Source: Lonepinella koalarum
Lineage (GTDB): Bacteria; Pseudomonadota; Gammaproteobacteria; Enterobacterales; Pasteurellaceae
Direction of reading: 5' to 3'
Length of the DNA: 48,755 bases
Assembly (NCBI GenBank): GCA_030525745.1
Contig: JAUNED010000013.1
Coordinates: 1-48,755, forward strand
Shown here: one piece after another, positions 8,632 through 16,190 of the stretch
Layout of the letters: each line of letters opens with the position of its first letter
Numbering within the stretch: position 1 is the stretch's first letter
Translations under genes and position numbers: made by a program
Notes under the pieces: model-generated
Seen by the model: only the letters and a program-made list of their open reading frames with translations
Told to the model about the DNA's origin: nothing
Databases searched by the model: none

Positions 8632-8647
8632 ACACAATATATTGTGT
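8632..8647. promoter_or_regulatory. NrdR box, promoter-distal copy
   Basis: ACACAATATATTGTGT is a perfect 16-bp palindrome and a very close NrdR consensus match. Together with 8601-8616 it forms the paired operator typical of ribonucleotide reductase genes. NrdR is the ATP/dATP-sensing zinc-finger/ATP-cone repressor; its gene is not in this window. Confidence 0.88.
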
Positions 8648-8747
8648 TTGTTTTGTGGTTTTTTGTTAAAAATGAGGTAATTGATTGCTTTATAGGTGAA
8701 TTTTTTCAGGTGAAGAAAATGAGAGGAAAAATAAAAGTGATTTTTTT

Positions 8748-8761
8748 CTGATCTGGATCAG
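8748..8761. promoter_or_regulatory. Possible FNR-like site upstream of nrdD
   Basis: CTGATCTGGATCAG lies within a 20-bp interrupted palindrome (8745-8764). Compared with the FNR consensus TTGATNNNNATCAA each half has one change at the outer base. FNR activation of an anaerobic reductase would make sense, but the site is about 185 bp from the start codon and no promoter at the right distance is clear. Confidence 0.4.
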
Positions 8762-8771
8762 AAATAAGGCA

Positions 8772-8812
8772 AAAAGTGCGGTCAATTTACAAGAAATTTT
8801 GACCGCACTTTT
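8772..8812. terminator. Paired-uptake-sequence hairpin, likely terminator of the tsaD-proB unit
   Basis: AAAAGTGCGGTCAA (8772-8785) pairs exactly with TTGACCGCACTTTT (8799-8812); on the minus strand five T residues end the hairpin. proB is the nearest upstream gene on that strand, but a 200-bp element (8821-9020) now separates the two. Confidence 0.7.
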
Positions 8813-8820
8813 ATGCTTTA

Positions 8821-9021
8821 GGGTCTGTTGATCATTCAAATAAATTAGCGTTATCACTGAAAAACCACATGGGCGAGGAAGAAAATGCAGTGAATGGTTA
8901 TTCCCTTCGCAAATTTTCTGACGCAGAATGTGTAGTTCTTAAGTATAACCCTGCGGGACGTAGCGTATTTTTTGCCTTGTTGCGACAAAAAGATGTCGTC
9001 GGTTTATTTGAATGATCAACT
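8821..9021. mobile_element. MITE-like element with 18-bp terminal inverted repeats
   Basis: GTTGATCATTCAAATAAA (8827-8844) is repeated exactly in inverted orientation at 9003-9020. The same end, extended to 20 identical bases with the left copy, appears alone at 36932-36951. The inside has one open frame on the plus strand, 8869-9015, 48 codons from ATG (MGEEENAVNGYSLRKF...DVVGLFE), whose stop codon lies within the right repeat; the frame is open further upstream through the left repeat. I do not recognise the peptide. No target-site duplication is obvious. The element lies between proB and its likely terminator. It could be a non-autonomous transposon or a decayed larger element; the limits outside the repeats are uncertain. 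Confidence 0.6.
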
Positions 9022-9030
9022 AAGGTAAGG

Positions 9031-10143
9031 CTATTTTTTTAACACAATCATATCATCACGATGGATAGCCACAGAACCGTATTCGTAACCGAGAATATGC
9101 TCGATTTCCTGAGATTTTCTGCCTTTGATCTGTTCCAATGCATCACTGTTATAACGAGGCATGCCAAGAGCAATGTCCTGCCCGTTCTGTGTACGGATTT
9201 TCACCACCTCGCCACGGGAAAAACGCCCTTCTACAGAAGCAATTCCTGCCGGTAACAAGGATTTATTTTGCGCTAAAATGGCATTTTCTGCACCTTGATC
9301 GATAATCAGTGTACCGGCAGAAGGTGCAGCAAATAACCATTGTTTACGGCTTTCCAAATGGGCTTGAGGTACAGTGAATTTTGTACCTATCTCTTTTCCG
9401 TAAGCCAAATCCACAATCACATTGTCTCGATTGCCCGGTGCAATGACGGTTTCAATGCCGGAACGGGTAGCCACATCAGCAGCCGTAATTTTCGTACTCA
9501 TACCACCTGTACCTAAATTAGTACCGCTACCACCTGCGATTGCACGAATATGATCGGTAATTTCATTTACCACGGAAATTAATTTTGCTTCGGGGTTTTT
9601 GCGTGGATCGCTGTCGAATAAGCCTTGTTGATCGGTTAATAAATAAAGTTGCTCTGCCTGCACTAAAATTGCTGCTAAGGCAGATAAATTATCGTTATCG
9701 CCTACTTTGATTTCAGCCGTAGCTACTGCGTCATTTTCGTTAATTACAGGGATAATTTGATTATCCAATAAGGCATGCAAAGTATCCCGTGCATTTAAGA
9801 AACGTTCACGATCCTCAATATCTGCACGAGTCAGCAAAATTTGTCCGATACGAATATCGTAAATATCAAAGAGTTGTTCCCAGGTTTGAATGAGCTGGCT
9901 TTGCCCTACTGCAGCCAATAATTGTTTGGAGGCAATTGTGGGTGGTAGTTGCGGGTGATTTAAATAATCCCTGCCGGCAGCAATTGCCCCGGAAGTGACA
10001 ATCACAATGCGAAAGCCGTCTTGATGCAATTTAGCAAGTTGTCGCACAATAGAAATCATATGTGGACGATTAAGTTTCGGTGAGCCTTGTGTCAGCGTAC
10101 TTGTACCGAATTTCACGACAATAGTTTTGTTAGTATGTTGCAT
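9031..10143 (-). CDS. proB: Glutamate 5-kinase
   Basis: Catalyses ATP-dependent phosphorylation of glutamate, the first step of proline synthesis and usually the feedback-inhibited one. The 370 aa protein has an amino-acid kinase domain ([10 protein letters not shown] about 11-20, [12 protein letters not shown] about 49-60, [21 protein letters not shown] about 134-154, [15 protein letters not shown] about 215-229) and a C-terminal PUA domain (about 275-360, [22 protein letters not shown]). Length is usual for the two-domain type. proA is not adjacent. It is last of a minus-strand run tsaD, small membrane protein, proB. Confidence 0.97.
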   Translation of the reverse strand: MQHTNKTIVVKFGTSTLTQGSPKLNRPHMISIVRQLAKLHQDGFRIVIVTSGAIAAGRDYLNHPQLPPTIASKQLLAAVGQSQLIQTWEQLFDIYDIRIGQILLTRADIEDRERFLNARDTLHALLDNQIIPVINENDAVATAEIKVGDNDNLSALAAILVQAEQLYLLTDQQGLFDSDPRKNPEAKLISVVNEITDHIRAIAGGSGTNLGTGGMSTKITAADVATRSGIETVIAPGNRDNVIVDLAYGKEIGTKFTVPQAHLESRKQWLFAAPSAGTLIIDQGAENAILAQNKSLLPAGIASVEGRFSRGEVVKIRTQNGQDIALGMPRYNSDALEQIKGRKSQEIEHILGYEYGSVAIHRDDMIVLKK

Positions 10144-10218
10144 AATCTTAATTTACTGAAAAAAATCGAGGCAATAGATCAAAAATCGGTAAAATTTTAA
10201 CCGCACTTTTTAAGTCAT

Positions 10219-10449
10219 TTATTTATTCAGCCATTTCCACACAAAATAGCATAGAAAACCGATAAGGGTAGGCAGTGCAGCCAGCGTGAGTACACCATAT
10301 GTCGTACCGCCTCCAAAAAATTCACCGATTTGAGTGAGCTGATTGACAAAGGCAACACTAGGCGTGGTGAAGACAAAATAAGCAATAATGGCAAGTGTAA
10401 TGCCACAAGCAATACCGGCAATCCGCATAGCGGAGATTTCTTTTTTCAT
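10219..10449 (-). CDS. Small two-helix membrane protein of unknown function
   Basis: A 76 aa protein beginning MKKEISAMRIAGIACGITLA, with a perfect AAGGAA ribosome site 5 nt ahead of its ATG, so it is very likely translated. Two hydrophobic helices (about residues 9-28 and 51-72) flank a glycine-rich loop (GEFFGGGTTYG). The C terminus is basic (KWLNK), suggesting it faces the cytoplasm. It follows tsaD by only 9 nt and is presumably cotranscribed with it. I recognise no characterised family; a conserved Pasteurellaceae hypothetical is likely. Confidence 0.75.
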   Translation of the reverse strand: MKKEISAMRIAGIACGITLAIIAYFVFTTPSVAFVNQLTQIGEFFGGGTTYGVLTLAALPTLIGFLCYFVWKWLNK

Positions 10450-10458
10450 GATTTTTCC

Positions 10459-11493
10459 TTAAATAGAGGCTAATTCAGTCATCGCCCAACGTGGTTTGAC
10501 ATCTATCGCTAAGCCTGTTTGTTCACCATGCTTTAGCCGTAAGAAACCGGTATAGGCGATCATTGCGCCGTTATCGGTGCAAAATTGTGGTGCAGGGTAA
10601 AAAACCTCACCTTTTAGTTCCGTCATTAAATCAGCTAAATGTGTACGCAATCGGCGATTAGCACTTACACCACCTGCAATCACAAGGCGCTTGTAGCCGG
10701 TTTGTAGCAAGGCTCGTTTACATTTGATTGCCAAAGTTTCCACGACAGCGGTTTGGAATGCATGCGCAACATCGGCTTTAGTTTGCTGAGAAAGATTACC
10801 TTCATCTTTAATGGCTTGATTAATAGTATTTGCCGCAAAGGTTTTTAAGCCGGAAAAGCTGAAATCCAATCCGGGGCGGTCGGTCATGGGTTTAGGAAAT
10901 ACGAAACGCCCAGCAGTGCCTTTTTCGGCTAAACGAGACAGTGCCGCACCGCCGGGATAGTCCAAACCTAATAATTTGGCTGTTTTATCGAAGGCTTCTC
11001 CTGCCGCATCATCAATACTTTCACCGAGCAATTCATATTGCCCCACTGCCGCGACTTTGATTAATTGAGTATGTCCACCCGACACTAACAAGGCCACAAA
11101 AGGAAAGTGCGGTCGATTTTCTAGTGATTCTAACATAGGTGCAAGCAAATGGCCTTCCATATGATGCACCCCAATCGCCGGCACATTCCACGCATAAGCC
11201 AAAGAACGGGCAATGGTTGCCCCAACAAGCAATGCACCCACCAGCCCGGGACCTGCGGTATAAGCGACGCCGTTAATGTCATTAGCGGTCAGTCCAGCTT
11301 CATTTAAAGCTTGCTGTACTAAGAGCAGTGTTTTGCGGATATGATCGCGGGAAGCCAATTCCGGCACTACACCGCCATAGTCTGCGTGAAGGCTGATTTG
11401 GCTATAAAGCTGATTGGCAATTAAGCCGTTATTTTCATCATAAATCGCCACCCCTGTTTCATCGCAAGAAGTTTCAATGCCGAGAATTTTCAT
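10459..11493 (-). CDS. tsaD: tRNA N6-adenosine threonylcarbamoyltransferase
   Basis: TsaD (formerly Gcp/YgjD) transfers the threonylcarbamoyl group to A37 of ANN-decoding tRNAs, acting with TsaB, TsaC and TsaE. I start it at the ATG giving [19 protein letters not shown], the conserved family N terminus, eight codons inside the longest frame; the product is 344 aa. Metal-binding HHMEGH (about 110-115), SGGHTQL (about 135-141), and C-terminal [10 protein letters not shown] and [10 protein letters not shown] are present. An inverted pair of uptake sequences with a T tract (11521-11547) lies only 28 bp upstream, an odd place for a terminator-like hairpin. rpsU lies divergently, as in related species. 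Confidence 0.97.
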   Translation of the reverse strand: MKILGIETSCDETGVAIYDENNGLIANQLYSQISLHADYGGVVPELASRDHIRKTLLLVQQALNEAGLTANDINGVAYTAGPGLVGALLVGATIARSLAYAWNVPAIGVHHMEGHLLAPMLESLENRPHFPFVALLVSGGHTQLIKVAAVGQYELLGESIDDAAGEAFDKTAKLLGLDYPGGAALSRLAEKGTAGRFVFPKPMTDRPGLDFSFSGLKTFAANTINQAIKDEGNLSQQTKADVAHAFQTAVVETLAIKCKRALLQTGYKRLVIAGGVSANRRLRTHLADLMTELKGEVFYPAPQFCTDNGAMIAYTGFLRLKHGEQTGLAIDVKPRWAMTELASI

Positions 11494-11520
11494 AAATTGA
11501 ATTTGCCTGGTTCTCAATAA

Positions 11521-11547
11521 AAAGTGCGGTAGATTTTACCGCACTTT
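11521..11547 (-). terminator. Terminator-like hairpin just ahead of tsaD
   Basis: AAAGTGCGGTA (11521-11531) pairs exactly with TACCGCACTTT (11537-11547) around a 5-nt loop and is followed on the minus strand by a run of T, 28 bp before the tsaD ATG. Neither flanking gene ends here (they diverge), so if the tsaD promoter is farther upstream this would act as an attenuator; otherwise the promoter must sit in the last 28 bp. Confidence 0.55.
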
Positions 11548-11751
11548 AGACTGAGTGTAGTAGCATTAATCAAAAATTTTACCTACTTTATTGAAGAAAA
11601 AATGTGTTGTTGGTGGTTCTTCAAAAGAAAATGATTGGATTCTGAATAAAGAAAGAAGGATTTGAAATTAGTAACAGGTTCAGCATTGTTTAACCATATT
11701 CGCGTTCAAGGTAATGAAAAACACATACCGCTGAAAAGATCAAATTCCTGC
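11548..11751. other. Intergenic region between tsaD and the rpsU promoter
   Basis: About 200 A+T-rich bases without a credible gene on either strand. I see no strong repeat or operator here apart from short A and T tracts. It may contain the tsaD promoter on the minus strand, which I could not place. Confidence 0.5.
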
Positions 11752-11781
11752 TTTACTTTTACTATAAAGTTAGATTAAAAT
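11752..11781 (+). promoter_or_regulatory. Candidate promoter of the rpsU-dnaG-rpoD operon
   Basis: TTTACT (11752-11757), an 18-bp spacer, and TAAAAT (11776-11781), followed by a G/C-rich stretch (TGCGACCC) of the type seen in stringently controlled promoters. It lies about 80 bp upstream of rpsU. Assigned by eye only. Confidence 0.4.
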
Positions 11782-11793
11782 TGCGACCCTTAT

Positions 11794-11808
11794 TGAGTAA
11801 GTTACTCA
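11794..11808. repeat. Perfect palindrome in the rpsU leader
   Basis: TGAGTAAGTTACTCA is a 7-bp dyad around a single central base, just downstream of the candidate promoter and 55 bp ahead of rpsU. A loop of one base disfavours an RNA hairpin with all pairs formed, so a protein-binding operator is as likely. No regulator is recognised. Confidence 0.6.
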
Positions 11809-11863
11809 GTAATTTTGCAAAATTAACTTAAACTTATTTACTATTTTTTAGAGGTGATGGCTT

Positions 11864-12079
11864 ATGCCAGTAATTAAAGTTCGTGAAAACGAATCATTTG
11901 ACGTAGCATTACGTCGTTTCAAACGCTCTTGTGAAAAAGCAGGTATCTTAGCAGAAGTTCGTGCTCGTGAATTCTACGAAAAACCAACTACAATTCGTAA
12001 GCGTGAAAATGCAACTCGTGCTAAACGCCACGCTAAACGCGTTGCTCGTGAGAATGCACGTAATACACGTTTATACTAA
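11864..12079 (+). CDS. rpsU: 30S ribosomal protein S21
   Basis: The 71 aa protein [20 protein letters not shown]... is the small-subunit protein S21, needed for initiation on natural mRNAs. It matches the family over its whole length, with the basic C-terminal tail ([20 protein letters not shown]). A GAGGTG ribosome site precedes it. It heads the conserved macromolecular-synthesis operon with dnaG and rpoD; a hairpin after the stop codon would reduce readthrough to dnaG, giving much more S21 than primase. Confidence 0.98.
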   Translation: MPVIKVRENESFDVALRRFKRSCEKAGILAEVRAREFYEKPTTIRKRENATRAKRHAKRVARENARNTRLY

Positions 12080-12115
12080 TTAGATTTCTAATTATACAAA
12101 CTCGAGTTAAACAAG

Positions 12116-12143
12116 CCGTGAAACCTGTGGGAATCACGGTTTT
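12116..12143 (+). terminator. Partial terminator between rpsU and dnaG
   Basis: CCGTGA (12116-12121) pairs with TCACGG (12134-12139), followed by TTTTG. The 12-nt loop and short T tract suggest incomplete termination, like the known attenuating terminator at this place in the E. coli operon. Confidence 0.65.
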
Positions 12144-12208
12144 GTTCATTCAAACAGTCGGTTTCAAAATAGGCGATTTTGTACCGCACTTTTAGGCAAT
12201 GAGGTCTG

Positions 12209-13975
12209 ATGATGGCTGGTGGATTAGTTCCCCGTTCTTTTATTAACGATATGTTGGCGAAAGCCGATATTGTGGATTTAGTGAATTCTCGGGTTAAACT
12301 AAAAAAAGCGGGCAGTAATAATTATCAGGCTTGTTGTCCATTTCATCATGAGAAAACCCCTTCGTTCACGGTCAGTAAGAATAAGCAGTTTTACCATTGT
12401 TTTGGTTGTGGTGCGCATGGTAATGCGATTAGCTTTTTGATGGAATATGACAAGCTGGAATTTTTGGAGGCAGTAGAAGAGCTGGCTGATTTTTTAGGTT
12501 TGGAAGTGCCTCGGGAGCAAAGTGGTGAAAATAAGGAGCGTCGCCCTCAAGTAAATGCCCAAACTAAACGGGATTTATATGGTTTAATGGCTGATATTGC
12601 CATAGCTTATCAAAAAGAATTGCCGGTAAATATACCTGCTCAGGCGTATTTGCAAAAAAGAGGGGTGAGTTCGGAGATTGTTCAGCGTTTTGGCATTGGA
12701 TTTGTTCCGGAGAGTTTTGATTTTATTTTGCGTCAATTTGGTCGTACAGCCGATGAGCAGCAAAAATTGATAGACTTGGGGATGTTATCTCGTAATGAAC
12801 GAGGCAAAGTCTATGATCGTTTTCGTCATCGGATTATGTTTCCGATCCGTGATCGCCGAGGGAGAACCATTGCTTTTGGTGGGCGTGTTTTGGGAGATGA
12901 AAAACCCAAATATTTAAATTCACCGGAAACCGTAACTTATCATAAAGGCAATGAGCTTTATGGTTTGTATGAAGTGTTGCAAGTGCAGGAAACCCCGGAA
13001 TGTTTGCTGGTGGTGGAAGGTTATATGGATGTGGTTTCATTGGCTCAATTTGGCGTGGATTATGCCGTAGCCTCGTTGGGAACGGCTACTACATCTGAGC
13101 AACTTACTCAAGCATTTCGGGTAACAGAGCAAGTGGTATGTTGTTATGATGGAGATAGAGCTGGGCGAGAGGCTGCATGGCGTGCCTTAGAAAATGGTTT
13201 AAGTTTGTTGGAAGATGGTCGCCAACTTAAATTTATTTTTCTTCCTGATGGTGAAGATCCTGACACTTTTATTCGTCGATATGGAAAATCGGCGTTTGAA
13301 GATTTTCTGAAAAATGCTTTCTCTCTTAGCGATTTTCTGTTTCAGCAATTATTGACCCAAGTAGATTTGTCTAGCAAAGAAGGCAAAAGTAAATTATCTG
13401 CCTTGGCAATTCCGTTAATTCATCGGATTCCCGGAGACATGTTACGATTATATTTGCGTGATATGTTGGCAAAAAAATTGGGGTTAATGGATCAGTCTCA
13501 GTTAGACAATTTATTACCAAGACAAATAGAAAAGACAGAAAGTGCGGTGCAAAAAATACCAGAAGTTAAGCGGACACCAATGCGCTTATTAATTGCCTTA
13601 TTGTTACAAAACCCGCAGCTTGCCAATTTAGATTATGATTTATCATCTTTGTCTGATTTAAACGAGCCGGGTTTTGATTTATTGGAAAAACTGACCGCAC
13701 TTTGTCGTGAAAATGTGGGAATTACTCTAGGGCAAATTTTGGAATATTGGCGTGGTACTGAACACAGTAAACCCCTTGAAATTTTAGCCACTTGGGAGCA
13801 TTTGATTGATGATGCGAATGTAGAAAGTACGTTTATTGAAACTTTGAGTTTTCTGTTTATGCAGCTTACGGAAAAACGTATCGAGGTTTTGATTGCAAAG
13901 GATCGCAGTGGTGGTTTGGGAGAAAATGAGAAAAAAGAATTGATGACCTTGATAAGTCATCGAAACCTACCGTGA
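12209..13975 (+). CDS. dnaG: DNA primase
   Basis: Makes RNA primers at the replication fork and interacts with DnaB helicase. The 588 aa protein has the three DnaG regions: the N-terminal zinc domain (CCPFHHEKTPSF about 42-53 and YHCFGCGAHGN about 62-72), the RNA polymerase core with TOPRIM (VVEGYMDVVSLAQFGVDYAVASLG about 266-289, CYDGDRAGREAA about 310-321), and a helicase-binding C-terminal domain (about 440-588). Two adjacent ATGs occur at 12209 and 12212; the second gives the usual MAGGLVPRSFIND start and either is possible with the GAGG upstream. It is the middle gene of rpsU-dnaG-rpoD. Confidence 0.98.
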   Translation: MMAGGLVPRSFINDMLAKADIVDLVNSRVKLKKAGSNNYQACCPFHHEKTPSFTVSKNKQFYHCFGCGAHGNAISFLMEYDKLEFLEAVEELADFLGLEVPREQSGENKERRPQVNAQTKRDLYGLMADIAIAYQKELPVNIPAQAYLQKRGVSSEIVQRFGIGFVPESFDFILRQFGRTADEQQKLIDLGMLSRNERGKVYDRFRHRIMFPIRDRRGRTIAFGGRVLGDEKPKYLNSPETVTYHKGNELYGLYEVLQVQETPECLLVVEGYMDVVSLAQFGVDYAVASLGTATTSEQLTQAFRVTEQVVCCYDGDRAGREAAWRALENGLSLLEDGRQLKFIFLPDGEDPDTFIRRYGKSAFEDFLKNAFSLSDFLFQQLLTQVDLSSKEGKSKLSALAIPLIHRIPGDMLRLYLRDMLAKKLGLMDQSQLDNLLPRQIEKTESAVQKIPEVKRTPMRLLIALLLQNPQLANLDYDLSSLSDLNEPGFDLLEKLTALCRENVGITLGQILEYWRGTEHSKPLEILATWEHLIDDANVESTFIETLSFLFMQLTEKRIEVLIAKDRSGGLGENEKKELMTLISHRNLP

Positions 13976-14066
13976 AAAAACAATAGAGAAAGCAGAGTAA
14001 GAGTGGTAAAATCACAAGAATTTTATCGCTATTTTCAATTATTTTACATCAAGACGGATACGAAAT

Positions 14067-15929
14067 ATGGAGCAAAATCCACAATCTCAACTGCAATTAT
14101 TAATCGCCCAAGGGAGAGAGCAAGGTTATTTGACCTTTGCTGAAGTCAATGATCATCTTCCTGAAGAATTGGTGGATACAGATCAGATTGAAGATATTAT
14201 TCAAATGATTAATGATATGGGTATTCAGGTGTTGGAAACAGCGCCTGATGCCGATGATATTATTCTGAATGAAAATATAGACAATATTAATGATGATGTT
14301 GTAGAAGAAGCGACTCAAGTGTTGTCTAGTGTAGAAGCCGAATTGGGACGTACTACAGATCCTGTGCGTATGTATATGCGTGAAATGGGGAGTGTAGAGC
14401 TTTTGACCCGAGAAGGTGAAATTGATATTGCGAAACGCATAGAGGATGGTATTAATGAAGTCCAAAGTGCGGTGGCAGAATACCCTGAATCATTGACTTA
14501 TTTGCTTGAGCAATATGCTTTGGTTGAAGAAGGCTCGGTGCGTTTGGTGGATTTAGTTAGTGGTTTTGTGGATCCAAGTATTACGACTGAAGAAGTGATT
14601 CCTGAATTAGATGAGAATTTGGACGAAGAGGAAAATACAGACGTTGAAAGCCCTGATTTAGAGGAAGATGAGGAAGAAGAAAACGATGGGGCAGACAGTT
14701 CAAGTGATGACGGAGATAACAGTATTGATCCGGAAGTTGCTCGAGAGAAATTTACGGCGTTGAAAGAACAGCATGCCAAAACCATGGCAGCTATTGAAAA
14801 ACACGGACGTTCTCACAAAAAGGCTAAAGAACAAATTGCACTTTTATCCGATATTTTCACGCAATTTCGTTTAGTACCACGTCAGTTTGAACAATTGATT
14901 GTCGAAATGCGTGATTTAATGAAAAAAGTGCGGTCAGAAGAACGCCAGATTCAACGTTTAGTGGTGGAATACGGCAAAATGCCGAAAGAGGATTTCCAAA
15001 AAGCCTTTATCGGAAATGAAACTAATGATGCTTGGTTAGTGAAAGTATTAGGTTCGAAAAAAACGTATGCGACGAAATTAGCACAATATGAAGAAGAAAT
15101 CCGAGCAGGTATTACCCGTTTGCAACAAATTGAGGCAAATAAAACGCTGACTATTCAACAAATCCGTGATATCGGTGATCGTATTTCGCAAGGTGAATTA
15201 AAAGCACGTCGTGCTAAAAAAGAAATGGTGGAAGCCAATTTACGTTTAGTTATTTCTATTGCCAAAAAATACACTAACCGTGGTTTGCAATTCTTGGATT
15301 TAATTCAAGAAGGTAACATTGGGTTAATGAAAGCGGTAGATAAATTTGAATATCGTCGAGGTTATAAATTCTCAACTTATGCGACTTGGTGGATTCGTCA
15401 AGCAATTACTCGTTCTATTGCGGATCAAGCACGAACAATTCGTATTCCTGTGCATATGATTGAAACTATTAATAAATTGAATCGTATTTCTCGTCAATGT
15501 TTGCAAGAAATGGGGCGTGAGGCTTCACCGGAGGAGCTGGCGGAACGTATGGGCATGCCGGAGGAAAAAATCCGTAAGGTATTAAAAATTGCCAAGGAAC
15601 CGATTTCAATGGAGACACCGGTAGGTGATGATGATTCCCATTTAGGTGATTTTATTGAAGACAGTACATTAGAATTGCCATTGGACAGTGCCACAGCACA
15701 AAGTTTGCGAGCCGCAACGCACGAAGTTTTGGAAGGTTTAACGCCAAGAGAAGCTAAAGTGTTGCGTATGCGTTTTGGGATTGATATGAATACCGACCAT
15801 ACTTTGGAAGAAGTAGGTAAGCAGTTTGATGTGACTCGTGAGCGTATTCGTCAAATTGAAGCGAAAGCCTTACGAAAATTACGTCACCCAAGTCGTTCAG
15901 AAACATTGCGTAGTTTCCTTGATGACTAA
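14067..15929 (+). CDS. rpoD: RNA polymerase sigma factor RpoD (sigma-70)
   Basis: The housekeeping sigma factor, 620 aa (E. coli 613). Region 1.1 is at the N terminus ([29 protein letters not shown]), region 1.2 at [21 protein letters not shown] (about 97-117), regions 2.1-2.4 at [32 protein letters not shown] through [17 protein letters not shown], and region 4.2 helix-turn-helix at [20 protein letters not shown] near the end. The non-conserved region holds a very acidic stretch at about residues 175-220 (runs of D and E with DSSSDDGD). It ends the macromolecular-synthesis operon, before a good terminator. Confidence 0.99.
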   Translation: MEQNPQSQLQLLIAQGREQGYLTFAEVNDHLPEELVDTDQIEDIIQMINDMGIQVLETAPDADDIILNENIDNINDDVVEEATQVLSSVEAELGRTTDPVRMYMREMGSVELLTREGEIDIAKRIEDGINEVQSAVAEYPESLTYLLEQYALVEEGSVRLVDLVSGFVDPSITTEEVIPELDENLDEEENTDVESPDLEEDEEEENDGADSSSDDGDNSIDPEVAREKFTALKEQHAKTMAAIEKHGRSHKKAKEQIALLSDIFTQFRLVPRQFEQLIVEMRDLMKKVRSEERQIQRLVVEYGKMPKEDFQKAFIGNETNDAWLVKVLGSKKTYATKLAQYEEEIRAGITRLQQIEANKTLTIQQIRDIGDRISQGELKARRAKKEMVEANLRLVISIAKKYTNRGLQFLDLIQEGNIGLMKAVDKFEYRRGYKFSTYATWWIRQAITRSIADQARTIRIPVHMIETINKLNRISRQCLQEMGREASPEELAERMGMPEEKIRKVLKIAKEPISMETPVGDDDSHLGDFIEDSTLELPLDSATAQSLRAATHEVLEGLTPREAKVLRMRFGIDMNTDHTLEEVGKQFDVTRERIRQIEAKALRKLRHPSRSETLRSFLDD

Positions 15930-15977
15930 AATCCCATTAATTGTGGTTAAAAAATAAATAACATTACCAATAAATCT

Positions 15978-16007
15978 AAAAGCCCTGTATAATAACGGGG
16001 CTTTTTT
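15978..16007 (+). terminator. Terminator of the rpsU-dnaG-rpoD operon
   Basis: AAAAGCCCTGT pairs with ACGGGGCTTTT (one G-U) around a 6-nt loop, followed by T6. It lies 49 bp after the rpoD stop. Confidence 0.88.
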
Positions 16008-16129
16008 GTATGCGTTTTAGCGTGCGGCTATCAAAAACATTTTTTGTTCTTTGTTTGTGAAACAGCATAAAAAGTGCGGTTGGAATTCAGAATGTTTTTG
16101 CTAGTCGCGCCGTATTTTAAATGTATTGA

Positions 16130-16145
16130 TACGACAGATGTCGTA
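16130..16145. repeat. Perfect palindrome in the pnp leader
   Basis: TACGACA (16130-16136), GA, TGTCGTA (16139-16145): a 7-bp exact dyad 45 bp before the pnp start. E. coli pnp mRNA carries a leader stem cleaved by RNase III as part of autoregulation; this shorter dyad could be a related control element or a protein-binding operator. Not proven. Confidence 0.5.
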
Positions 16146-16190
16146 CAAAAAAGCAATGTAAATCATTTAATTAAAATAAGGAACAACATT

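Noticed and set aside
14498-14785. Serine-rich minus-strand frame
   Set aside because: It is the complement of the acidic GAA/GAT-rich stretch of rpoD, which reads as TCA/TCT on the other strand.
16074-16190. Upstream extension of the pnp frame by 39 codons
   Set aside because: The extension does not resemble any PNPase N terminus, contains the leader palindrome and a uptake sequence, and the GTG at 16191 has a proper ribosome site and family-like protein start.
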